From: UBA3071 sp965369635
Lineage (GTDB): Bacteria > Chloroflexota > Anaerolineae > UBA3071
Length of the DNA stretch: 6,128 nucleotides
Direction: 5' to 3'
Assembly: GCA_965369635.1 (NCBI GenBank)
Contig: CBDURC010000185.1
Location: forward strand, 1 to 6,128
Both the position numbers and the translations under genes were made by a program. This document shows, one piece after another, positions 1 to 5,813 of the stretch. The notes under the pieces are model-generated. The model saw only the letters and a program-made list of their open reading frames with translations. It had not been told where the DNA came from and searched no databases. Each line of letters opens with the position of its first letter. Position 1 is the stretch's first letter.

Positions 1-9
1 GACGACGGT

Positions 10-1176
10 ATGACTCGTAGCGACGAGATACTCAGCACGTTCCAGGACATCGGTGAGATGTCACTGCGGAATTGGCGGGAGCGCTTTCCCGACTATCGGC
101 CGTTAGGCTTCTTGAGTGGTTACGTGCCGGAGGAGCTGTTTCACGCCGCGGGATTCTCCCCCGTGTTCCTCTTTCACGGTCGAGAGGACCGCGGCCACGC
201 CCAGGCACATCTGCCGGGCTTCACCTGTTGGGTGGTGCGCAGCGCACTCGACCAGGCGCTGTCGGGGGAGCTGTCGGCTTTGGCAGGTGTGGCCTTCGCC
301 CATACCTGCGATGCTGTTCAGGCACTGGCCGATCTCTGGCCGCGAGTGGTGCCTGACCTTCCTGCCTTCTACCTCGCCATGCCGCACCACCTGGCCGCGC
401 CGGCTGCCCGCCCGTACCTGTTGGCCGAGTTGCAGAGGCTGCGGGAGCGGCTGGAGCAGATCACTGACAGAGCGCTCAGCGACGAGGCGCTGCGTGAAAG
501 TATCGCTTTGCACAACCGCACGCGAGCCCTCGTGCGGCAACTGTATGAGGTAGCCGACCGCCTGCCCGCGCCGGCGTTGCACACCGCTCTGCGGGCTGCC
601 TTCCTCATGCCCAAAGAGGTCTACAATCCGCTGATGGCCGACCTCTTGGACACGCTGGAAGCCCACGCAGAGCTGGCCCCTGCCAAAGGCGAAGACCCTA
701 AGGGTTCTACAAGAATCTTAGGATCTCAGCACCATCCCCGTCCCCGCCTTTTCATCGTCGGCCCTGAGTTGGCCGATCCAACGCTGTACCAGGTCATCGC
801 CGATGCAGGCGGTCGCGTCGTGGGCGATTTGCTGGACCTGGGCCAGCGCTACTTCGCTCGTGCGGTGGACGAAACGGGCGGTCCGTTGGAAGCGTTGGTA
901 GAGCACACCCTCGCCCTGCTGCCCACACCGACGAAGTACCATCCGCGGCGGCGGCGGGAAGCGCACTTGCTGGACATGGTGAGCGCAGGCGAGGCCGATG
1001 GTGTCATCTTCGCGCGCCAGAAGTTCTGCGACCCCCACGGCTTCGATGTCGTGGCGCTGAAGACCGCACTGGACAAAGCCAGCGTACCCCATCTGCTCCT
1101 CGAACTGGAGCAGACGCCTCACATCGGTCAGATGCGAACGCGGGTCGAAGCTTTCCTGGAGATGATCGGAGCGTAG
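10..1176 (+). CDS. 2-hydroxyacyl-CoA dehydratase family protein, BcrC/HgdB-like subunit
   Basis: This 388-residue protein fits the 2-hydroxyacyl-CoA dehydratase / benzoyl-CoA reductase family (HGD-D fold). These cytoplasmic Fe-S enzymes use a single low-potential electron, delivered by an ATP-hydrolysing activator, for dehydration of 2-hydroxyacyl-CoA or reduction of an aromatic ring. Visible signs are the N-terminal family motif around residues 38-52 (YVPEELFHAAGFSPV), and three isolated cysteines at 73 (FTCWVVRSAL), 100 (HTCDAVQ) and 340 (KFCDPHG). That is the usual spacing for three [4Fe-4S] ligands. Length is typical of BcrC/BzdN/HgdB-like subunits. The stop lies 2 bases before the next gene, a paralogue; both end in AFLEM(I/L)G. 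Only nine bases precede the ATG, so its ribosome site and promoter cannot be judged, but the family motif starts at a normal distance from it. The substrate cannot be told from sequence. Family call strong, subunit type moderate. Confidence 0.88.
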   Translation: MTRSDEILSTFQDIGEMSLRNWRERFPDYRPLGFLSGYVPEELFHAAGFSPVFLFHGREDRGHAQAHLPGFTCWVVRSALDQALSGELSALAGVAFAHTCDAVQALADLWPRVVPDLPAFYLAMPHHLAAPAARPYLLAELQRLRERLEQITDRALSDEALRESIALHNRTRALVRQLYEVADRLPAPALHTALRAAFLMPKEVYNPLMADLLDTLEAHAELAPAKGEDPKGSTRILGSQHHPRPRLFIVGPELADPTLYQVIADAGGRVVGDLLDLGQRYFARAVDETGGPLEALVEHTLALLPTPTKYHPRRRREAHLLDMVSAGEADGVIFARQKFCDPHGFDVVALKTALDKASVPHLLLELEQTPHIGQMRTRVEAFLEMIGA

Positions 1177-1178
1177 CC

Positions 1179-2384
1179 ATGCCCAAGTATCCCCGACTGC
1201 AGAGCCTGAAGGCCATCAACCGGGTTATGGAGCAGTACTACGTGAAGCGCAAGCTGATGGCCCGTTTGAGGCCCATGGCCTACGTTACCAGCGGCGCGCC
1301 GGTGGAGATTCTGGAAACGATGGGGGTGCTGACCCTGTATCCGGAGAACTACGGGGCGCTGTGCGGCGCGCGCCGCGACGCGGTCAAGCTGTGCGAGGTA
1401 GCGGAAGCGGACGGCTACTCCCAGGACCTCTGCTCCTACGCCCGCAGCCACATCGGAGCGGTGAAACAGCCCGACAGCGCACCGCTGAATGGCTTGCCCA
1501 AACCTGACCTTCTGCTCTGCTGCAACAACATCTGCGGGACGGTGCTCAAATGGTACGAAGTGCTGGCCGATCATTACGGCGTGCCGCTCTTCGTTCTCGA
1601 CGTTCCCTTCCGGCGCGAGCCGCAGTCCGAGCCCCACGCTGTGCAGTACGTCACTGATCAGTTGGAAGCGCTCATCGCCTGGACGGAAGAGGTGACCGGC
1701 CGGCGGTGGAAGCCGAAGAAGTTCCGCGAGGTGCTGGCGCTGTCCAACGAGACGGTCAGCCTGTGGGGGGAGATCCGCGACCTGGGCATGCACAAGCCCT
1801 CACCCGTCAACGCGCCCGACCTCTTCGTGGCCATGGCCCCCATCGTCGCGCTGCGAGGCACGCGACAGGCGGTAGAGGTGTACAAGGGGTTCAAGGCCGA
1901 GCTGGAAGCGCGAGTGGCCGACGGTATTGCTGCCGTGCCTGGCGAACGCTACCGCTTGCTGTGGGACAACATCGCCATCTGGTACCGGCTGTATCGCTTC
2001 TTCCGGCCCTTCATGGACGCGGGTGCCTGCTTCGTTACCGATAGCTACACCAATGCCTGGGCGGCAGCAGAGTCGGTGGACCTGGACGATCCGCTGACCA
2101 GCATGGCCCGTACTCTGTTGGCCGTCTACATCAACCTGGACCTGGAGACCCGCGCTGGCATTGTCGCCGACCTGGCGCAGCGCTTCGCCGTGGATGGCAT
2201 GGTGATGCACGCCAATTGGAGCTGCAAGCCCTTCTCCTTGACGCAGAGCGATATCCGGGCCGCTGTGCGGGAGCAGATGACGCTGCCCACGTTGATGCTG
2301 GAAGCGGACATGTGCGATTCCCGTCGTTACAACAAAGGTGCGGTCAGGGAGCGTATTGCCGCCTTCTTGGAGATGTTGGGGTAA
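1179..2384 (+). CDS. 2-hydroxyacyl-CoA dehydratase family protein, BcrB/HgdB-like second subunit
   Basis: This 401-residue protein is the probable partner of the preceding gene and belongs to the same Fe-S family. Recognisable blocks are PENYGALCGARRD (residues 55-67), DLCSYARSHIG (83-93), the cysteine-rich CCNNICG (114-120) followed by KWYEVLADHYGVPLFVLDVPF (two adjoining family blocks, 124-144), NWSCKPF (346-352), and the C-terminal LEADMCDSRR (374-383). Likely cluster ligands are C85, one cysteine of the 114/115/119 group, and C349. These match the pattern of BcrB/BadE-type and HgdB-type subunits. The ATG follows the upstream stop by two bases, with GGAG at 1168-1171 seven bases before it, so the two are almost certainly co-transcribed and translationally coupled. 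It has more cysteines (nine) than its partner (three), so it may carry a differently ligated cluster; that is inference. Whether the complex acts on a 2-hydroxyacyl-CoA, an aromatic CoA ester or something else is open. Confidence 0.88.
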   Translation: MPKYPRLQSLKAINRVMEQYYVKRKLMARLRPMAYVTSGAPVEILETMGVLTLYPENYGALCGARRDAVKLCEVAEADGYSQDLCSYARSHIGAVKQPDSAPLNGLPKPDLLLCCNNICGTVLKWYEVLADHYGVPLFVLDVPFRREPQSEPHAVQYVTDQLEALIAWTEEVTGRRWKPKKFREVLALSNETVSLWGEIRDLGMHKPSPVNAPDLFVAMAPIVALRGTRQAVEVYKGFKAELEARVADGIAAVPGERYRLLWDNIAIWYRLYRFFRPFMDAGACFVTDSYTNAWAAAESVDLDDPLTSMARTLLAVYINLDLETRAGIVADLAQRFAVDGMVMHANWSCKPFSLTQSDIRAAVREQMTLPTLMLEADMCDSRRYNKGAVRERIAAFLEMLG

Positions 2385-2532
2385 GGTTTGTCAGCGGAGA
2401 AGCGGAAGGAGTGGAACCTCTGCTGGGCCGCACCGCCGTGAACAAGTGATGAGCGGTTTCGTGAGTGGTTTGGTGCAAATGCGGTTGTAGCATTAGCTGC
2501 ACCGGTGGAGACGGGACACTGCAAGGATACCT
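2385..2532. other. Intergenic stretch between dehydratase pair and Nudix gene
   Basis: This gap between the dehydratase pair and the Nudix gene holds no recognisable gene or convincing promoter. An 8-bp stem with one G-U pair can form between 2392-2399 and 2418-2425 across an 18-base loop. It has no T-run after it, so I do not call a terminator. Transcription from the dehydratase genes could continue into the Nudix gene. Confidence 0.4.
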
Positions 2533-2537
2533 GGAGG
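2533..2537 (+). promoter_or_regulatory. Ribosome binding site of the Nudix gene
   Basis: GGAGG lies five bases before the ATG at 2543. This decides the start: an in-frame GTG at 2465 would add 26 residues of cysteine-rich sequence unlike a Nudix N-terminus and has no comparable site. Confidence 0.75.
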
Positions 2538-2542
2538 CACGC

Positions 2543-3070
2543 ATGGGCAAGCTCGATCAGGGTGTCGCTGCCAGCCGCGGCCGCTACCATGTCGTCCCCC
2601 GCACGCTATGCTTCATCACCCATGGCGACGATGTACTGCTGCTGCGCGGCGCGCCGGACAAGCGCATCTGGCCGAACCAATACAACGGTGTGGGGGGCCA
2701 CGTGGAGCGGGACGAGGATGTGCTCACCGCAGCGGTGAGGGAGATGCGGGAGGAGACGGCGTTGGATGTGCGCAACGTCCGGCTGCGAGGCCTGATCAAC
2801 GTTGATGCCAGCGCTCCGCTGGCTGGCATTCTCCTCTTCGTCTTCACCGCCGAAGCGACAGACCGCGACTTCTCGCCCTCGCCCGAGGGGACGCTGGAAT
2901 GGGTGTCCAGGGAGCAGGCGCTGACCCTGGATTTGGTGGAAGACCTGTCACTGATCCTGCCCCGCGTATTGAGCATGGCTGCCGACGAGCCCCCCTTCTT
3001 CGCCCAGTATGCCTACGATGAGGACGACGAACTGACGGTTACCTTTGCTTCAGACCACGTCCCAGATTGA
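2543..3070 (+). CDS. Nudix hydrolase, MutT / 8-oxo-dGTP diphosphatase-like
   Basis: This 175-residue protein is a Nudix hydrolase, a class that cleaves nucleoside diphosphates linked to another moiety, using divalent metal bound by the Nudix box. The box spans residues 52-74 and fits Gx5Ex7REUxEExGU (G52, E58, R66-E67, E70-E71), except that the last glycine is alanine (A73). The preceding NQYNGVGGHVE (45-55) is very like the MutT/MTH1-type 8-oxo-dGTP diphosphatases that clean oxidised nucleotides from the pool, so that is the favoured role, but Nudix substrates are hard to predict. The acidic C-terminus (YAYDEDDELTVTF) probably follows the last strand of the fold. The start at 2543 is chosen for the ribosome site at 2533-2537. 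A methyltransferase follows 100 bases downstream on the same strand; a functional link is possible but not shown. Confidence 0.85.
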   Translation: MGKLDQGVAASRGRYHVVPRTLCFITHGDDVLLLRGAPDKRIWPNQYNGVGGHVERDEDVLTAAVREMREETALDVRNVRLRGLINVDASAPLAGILLFVFTAEATDRDFSPSPEGTLEWVSREQALTLDLVEDLSLILPRVLSMAADEPPFFAQYAYDEDDELTVTFASDHVPD

Positions 3071-3161
3071 CCCAGATGCTCAGTCTGCACGGCGTTTGCT
3101 GCGCTCGGCCCTCGGCCTCGCTGACGAGCCTGGCGACTCAGTGCACCCTGGGGCTTCTGCT

Positions 3162-3166
3162 GAGGG
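3162..3166 (+). promoter_or_regulatory. Ribosome binding site of the methyltransferase gene
   Basis: GAGGG sits four bases before the ATG at 3171. It supports that start over the in-frame ATG at 3045, which lies inside the Nudix gene and would add 42 residues that CcrM-type enzymes lack. Confidence 0.6.
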
Positions 3167-3170
3167 AACC

Positions 3171-4298
3171 ATGACTGCAAATGAACTTCCGATAGGGCAG
3201 ATACTGAAAGGCGACTGCACAGAGATCCTCAGTTCCTTGCCGGAGAAATCGGTAGACCTGATCTTTGCTGACCCTCCCTACAACCTTCAACTGGAGCGGC
3301 AACTCTGGCGGCCCAATATGACCAAGGTTGACGCCGTCAATGATCACTGGGATCAGTTTGACAGCTTCAGAGCCTACGACCGCTTCAGCACGAATTGGTT
3401 GAGAGCCTGTCGGAGAGTGCTGAAGGACGATGGCACCATCTGGGTGATTGGCTCATACCACAATATCTATCGCATCGGCACCATCATGCAGGATTTGGGC
3501 TACTGGTTCCTGAATGACGTAATCTGGATCAAGACCAACCCTATGCCCAACTTCCGTGGGGTCCGTTTCACCAATGCTCACGAAACGTTGATCTGGGCCA
3601 GCAAGGCAAAGGGCGCCAAGTACACCTTCAACCACCATGCAATGAAACCCTTCAACGATGACAAGCAGATGCGTAGTGACTGGGTGTTGCCCATTTGCTC
3701 CGGTCCGGAACGACTGAAGATCAATGGCAAGAAAGCCCATTCTACGCAGAAGCCCGAAGCGTTGCTCTATCGAGTCATACTCTCATCAAGCAAGCCAGGT
3801 GACATGGTATTAGATCCTTTCTTCGGCAGTGGGACAACCGGTGCTGTCGCCACGAGGCTGCATCGTCGCTGGATTGGTATTGAGAAAGAGGAGAAATACA
3901 TCCAACTCGCACAGGCTAGGATCAATGGGGTCATTCCAGAGCGGTTTGTTGACCAGGTGTTTGACGTTGGAGACAAGAAACGCCTTGCCCCGCGCGTTGC
4001 TTTCACCAGCTTGTTGGAAACGGGGTTGATCGCTCCTGGTCAGAGGTTGTTCTTCCGCAAGGGCCGCTCACAAGTTGCCCATGTCAGGCCTGATGGCAAA
4101 CTCCTTCTCGATGATGGCTTCGTAGGCTCCATTCACCAAGCTGGAAAGCACTTGATGGGTGGCAGCCCCTGCAACGGCTGGCAGCACTGGTACTTTGCTG
4201 AGGCTGGGGATGGAGGTCTGCGCCCCATCGATGAGTTGCGCGAACTCTATCGGGAGCGCTACCTTGGAGGCGACAAAGCCCCGATAAGAGCCGGCTAG
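3171..4298 (+). CDS. ccrM: CcrM-like adenine-N6 DNA methyltransferase (probable GANTC specificity)
   Basis: This 375-residue protein is very similar, as recalled, to the Caulobacter cell-cycle methyltransferase CcrM (about 358 residues). CcrM transfers a methyl group from S-adenosylmethionine to adenine N6 in GANTC. The motif order is that of the beta class: the catalytic DPPY at 34-37 within ADPPYNLQL, then the central specificity region, including VDAVNDHWDQFDSF (53-66) and NPMPNFRG (123-130). The AdoMet-binding DPFFGSGTTG at 215-224 comes last. The C-terminal part from about 275 matches the extra DNA-binding domain of CcrM, including HVRPDGK (304-310), SIHQAG (320-325) and CNGW (334-337). 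No restriction endonuclease lies next to it, so it looks like an orphan, regulatory-type methyltransferase. GC is 30-31 of 60 in three sampled lines, against mostly 39-42 of 60 in the dehydratase genes, which suggests transfer. Family call is very firm; GANTC specificity is inferred from similarity. Confidence 0.92.
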   Translation: MTANELPIGQILKGDCTEILSSLPEKSVDLIFADPPYNLQLERQLWRPNMTKVDAVNDHWDQFDSFRAYDRFSTNWLRACRRVLKDDGTIWVIGSYHNIYRIGTIMQDLGYWFLNDVIWIKTNPMPNFRGVRFTNAHETLIWASKAKGAKYTFNHHAMKPFNDDKQMRSDWVLPICSGPERLKINGKKAHSTQKPEALLYRVILSSSKPGDMVLDPFFGSGTTGAVATRLHRRWIGIEKEEKYIQLAQARINGVIPERFVDQVFDVGDKKRLAPRVAFTSLLETGLIAPGQRLFFRKGRSQVAHVRPDGKLLLDDGFVGSIHQAGKHLMGGSPCNGWQHWYFAEAGDGGLRPIDELRELYRERYLGGDKAPIRAG

Positions 4299-4350
4299 GC
4301 ACGGCCAGCGGCGAATTGATGTGCTCCTTATCTGCCTATCACCCAACTCT

Positions 4351-4379
4351 TTGACGCCTGCCCGCCTTACCCCTATTCT
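4351..4379 (+). promoter_or_regulatory. Candidate sigma-70 type promoter for the ArsR-type gene
   Basis: TTGACG (4351-4356, five of six to consensus) is followed after exactly 17 bases by TATTCT (4374-4379, four of six). Transcription would start near 4386 and leave a leader of about 115 bases containing the dyad at 4446-4479. A weaker alternative is TTTACA at 4426-4431 with an AT-rich -10 around 4450-4458, which would overlap the dyad directly and suit repression better. Confidence 0.45.
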
Positions 4380-4445
4380 ATCAGCCTTCTGTCAATTGAG
4401 GATTGCTGAGTCTGCGAGTGGTGGTTTTACACCGGCTGGTTGTCG

Positions 4446-4479
4446 CACACAATATACATCAGGGAGCATATATGGTGTG
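4446..4479 (+). promoter_or_regulatory. Imperfect dyad, candidate ArsR-type operator
   Basis: The arm CACACAATATA (4446-4456) is repeated inverted as TATATGGTGTG (4469-4479) with one mismatch and a 12-base spacer, making a 34-base AT-rich element. It ends 21 bases before the start codon of the ArsR-type regulator. ArsR/SmtB proteins are dimers that usually bind such imperfect AT-rich dyads in their own promoter and release them on metal binding, so autoregulation is the natural reading. The 12-base spacer is longer than in the classical 12-2-12 operator, which lowers confidence. Confidence 0.5.
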
Positions 4480-4486
4480 TCGCATA

Positions 4487-4492
4487 GGGAGG
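4487..4492 (+). promoter_or_regulatory. Ribosome binding site of the ArsR-type gene
   Basis: GGGAGG lies eight bases before the ATG at 4501 and decides the start. An in-frame GTG at 4321 would precede the candidate promoter and add 60 residues that the family lacks. Confidence 0.8.
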
Positions 4493-4500
4493 ATCGTTCC

Positions 4501-4836
4501 ATGGAAAGCAAACCGCATCGACAGGCAGCGAAGCTGTTCCACATACTGTCGCACCAGGATCGGCTGCAGATCCTCGACGAGCTGCGCAGAGACGAGGCGT
4601 GCGTATGTCATCTGCAGACCGTGTTGGAGCGGCCTCAGGCCTACGTCTCTCAGCAATTGCGCGTGTTGCGGGATGTGGGTGTAGTGGCAGATCGAAGAGA
4701 AGGTACGTTCGTTTACTACCGGCTGGCAGATTCCCGGGTGGAGCGGTTGCTAGATGACATCCTGGGATCGCCGGGGGAACGCGTCTGTGTTGCAGGTTGC
4801 CCCTGTCCTCGTTGTCAGGCCCAGGCTAGGGAATGA
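4501..4836 (+). CDS. ArsR/SmtB-family metal-sensing transcriptional repressor
   Basis: This 111-residue protein has the winged helix-turn-helix layout of ArsR/SmtB repressors. AAKLFHILSHQDRLQILDEL spans 9-28. The metal-site helix carries CVCHL (34-38), the CxC motif of ArsR- and CadC-like alpha-3 sites. The recognition helix is around 46-58 (QAYVSQQLRVLRD), and the beta wing is REGTFVYYRL (66-75). In such proteins, As(III), Cd(II), Pb(II) or a similar thiophilic ligand bound to these cysteines releases the dimer from DNA. The C-terminal tail carries a second cluster, C96, C100, C102 and C105, beyond the basic fold; it could form a second site or change metal preference. The usual adjacent efflux or resistance gene is absent: downstream are only a gene remnant and a terminator. 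The dyad at 4446-4479 is a likely self-regulatory operator. The metal cannot be assigned. Confidence 0.88.
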   Translation: MESKPHRQAAKLFHILSHQDRLQILDELRRDEACVCHLQTVLERPQAYVSQQLRVLRDVGVVADRREGTFVYYRLADSRVERLLDDILGSPGERVCVAGCPCPRCQAQARE

Positions 4837-4898
4837 TATGGGTCTGGCCGAGATGACTTGGGTGGCCGAACACCCTTCATTCACCCCCAACTGTGTGA

Positions 4899-5084
4899 CT
4901 TCTATCCATTGGTCTGCCCCGGTTCACCGTAAGCAACGGCGGTGGCCACAGCACTGGCGGGGACTACGCCCTGGACGGCACTGCCGGTCAGCCCGACATT
5001 GGGGTGCCGACGGGCGGCGGCTTCTGGGGTGGCGGCGCGGTGGCTGTGGACTACGACACCTACCTACCGGTTGTCCTGAGATAG
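4899..5084 (+). pseudogene. C-terminal remnant of a Chloroflexota-type secreted protein
   Basis: One frame is open here from just after a TGA (4896-4898) to TAG (5082-5084), with no ATG, GTG or TTG start. Its translation contains FTVSNGGGHSTGGDYALDG, then TAGQPDIGVPTGGGFWGGG, and ends YLPVVLR. Secreted and surface proteins of Anaerolineae-type Chloroflexota commonly carry a Gly-rich module of the form GTxGQPDAG...GGGFWGGG and end in YLPLVLR or similar. I recall this from family knowledge and cannot search it here. No signal peptide or longer body lies in frame upstream, so this seems to be the tail left from a deleted or decayed gene. The match starts at about base 4923. The module itself looks shortened, with only one of the usual glycine-rich turns between GQPD and FWGGG. 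The alternative is an error-broken gene, but no upstream body is seen in the other frames. Confidence 0.6.
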
Positions 5085-5254
5085 TCGAAGGGCTGGTTCT
5101 GAGCCGGGGTGTCTCTGCCGATGCAGTCATGTCAGAGGGTGTGCACTTATGCCCTCGGCTCCTCACGCCACTTGCTTGCTACCCCATCTCCCGTGCAGGG
5201 TGGATCATACCACATTGTTGTCGGCGGAGACAGAAGGCGAAGACAAGGAACAGC
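5085..5254. other. Intergenic stretch without recognisable gene
   Basis: Between the secreted-protein remnant and the terminator I see no coding sequence with family signs, no RNA gene and no convincing promoter. An open frame that crosses this stretch (4754-5503, + strand) overlaps the ArsR-type gene in another frame and lies antisense to the exported-protein gene, so it is not called. Confidence 0.4.
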
Positions 5255-5282
5255 AAAGAGGGAGCCAGTTGGCTCCCTCTTT
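5255..5282 (-). terminator. Strong intrinsic terminator, probably bidirectional
   Basis: AAAGAGGGAGCC (5255-5266) and GGCTCCCTCTTT (5271-5282) form a perfect 12-bp stem around the loop AGTT; a further C-G pair (5254/5283) is possible. The GC-rich core is flanked by A's on one side and T's on the other, so transcripts of either strand end in CUCUUU. It lies 45 bases past the stop of the minus-strand exported-protein gene, its most likely client, and also closes the plus-strand transcript coming from the ArsR side. Confidence 0.85.
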
Positions 5283-5326
5283 GTTATACACAGCGTGATA
5301 CGGGAGATATGGCTTTCTGCCAGGAT

Positions 5327-5722
5327 CTACTGCAGGCGCTCCAGGGGAACGTCCACGGTAACCCGCTGGGCCAGGAAGTCGTCCGCAGCGACGTTGCCGC
5401 CAATGCTGACGTAGGCCTCCTCTTCGATGTCCTCGAAGGCGATGAGAACGCACTCGGGGTCATCGAAGCGGCGGAAGCGGGTGTCCTCGGTGGTGGTGAC
5501 TGACAGTTCCGCGTCAATGTAGTCCTTGACCGCCCGATTGCCCATCCACACGTGCACAGTGATGGTACGGGCCGCGGCGTCCACAGCGGTCACTTGACCG
5601 ACCAGCGCGAAGCGGTCGCCGTCCCACCGGTGTCGGTGGTTGTCGCCACCGGCCAAGGTCGTGCTGACGGCCATAGCAAACAGAGCGACGATCAGCAGGA
5701 CGAGCCAAAGAGCTTTCTTCAT
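5327..5722 (-). CDS. Small exported protein with DUF5666-like beta domain
   Basis: This 131-residue protein begins with a clear Sec signal peptide: two lysines (K2, K3), a hydrophobic run from about 4 to 19 (ALWLVLLIVALFAMAV), and a likely cleavage after TLA at 22-24. The mature part of about 107 residues has no cysteine pair and no lipobox. Its strand-like pattern, with LVGQVTAVD (40-48), RTITVHVW (52-59), AYVSIGGNV (103-111) and QRVTVDV (119-125), resembles the small OB-like beta domain annotated DUF5666 in exported bacterial proteins. No enzymatic motif is seen, and function is unknown; ligand binding or an envelope role is a guess. The ATG is supported by a near-perfect ribosome site at 5731-5738. 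Transcription seems to end at the hairpin 5255-5282. Upstream on the same strand, 133 bases away, lies the end of a Pro/Gly/Ser/Thr-rich gene. Gene call strong, DUF call moderate. Confidence 0.82.
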   Translation of the reverse strand: MKKALWLVLLIVALFAMAVSTTLAGGDNHRHRWDGDRFALVGQVTAVDAAARTITVHVWMGNRAVKDYIDAELSVTTTEDTRFRRFDDPECVLIAFEDIEEEAYVSIGGNVAADDFLAQRVTVDVPLERLQ

Positions 5723-5730
5723 CGGTCTTT

Positions 5731-5738
5731 TCCTCCTT
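5731..5738 (-). promoter_or_regulatory. Strong ribosome binding site of the exported-protein gene
   Basis: Read on the minus strand, AAGGAGGA lies eight bases before the ATG (5720-5722). It is a near-perfect Shine-Dalgarno sequence that fixes the start and suggests efficient translation. Confidence 0.85.
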
Positions 5739-5781
5739 GAACCTGAGTCTTGTTGGTGTGGGGTCTCTCCCCTTCTCAGCC

Positions 5782-5813
5782 AGTATAACGAACGAAGGGA
5801 GAGAAAGGTTACC
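5782..5813 (-). promoter_or_regulatory. Candidate promoter of the exported-protein gene, possibly ECF-sigma type
   Basis: On the minus strand, GGTAACC (5813-5807) is followed, 16 bases after GTAACC, by CGTT (5790-5787). This layout recalls ECF-sigma promoters, which have an AAC-containing -35 and a CG(T/A)-type -10. CGTT runs into TATACT (5787-5782), five of six to the housekeeping -10, but no good -35 stands 17 bases before that. The leader would be about 55 bases long. This is a reading of short motifs only. Confidence 0.3.

Noticed and set aside
103..666. 187-codon minus-strand open frame
   Set aside because: It lies antisense within the first dehydratase gene, whose family motifs and cysteines are clear; long antisense frames are common at this GC content.
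2392..2425. Possible terminator after the dehydratase genes
   Set aside because: The stem has eight pairs with one G-U and a loop of 18, and is followed by GC-rich sequence instead of a T-run.
3045..3170. In-frame 42-residue N-terminal extension of the methyltransferase
   Set aside because: The start would overlap the Nudix gene, CcrM-type proteins begin close to the ATG at 3171, and a ribosome site precedes that ATG.
4754..5503. 249-codon plus-strand open frame across the end of the ArsR-type gene, the remnant and the exported-protein gene
   Set aside because: It overlaps three better supported features in other frames or antisense, has an Arg/Trp-rich composition typical of a shadow frame, and shows no family motif.
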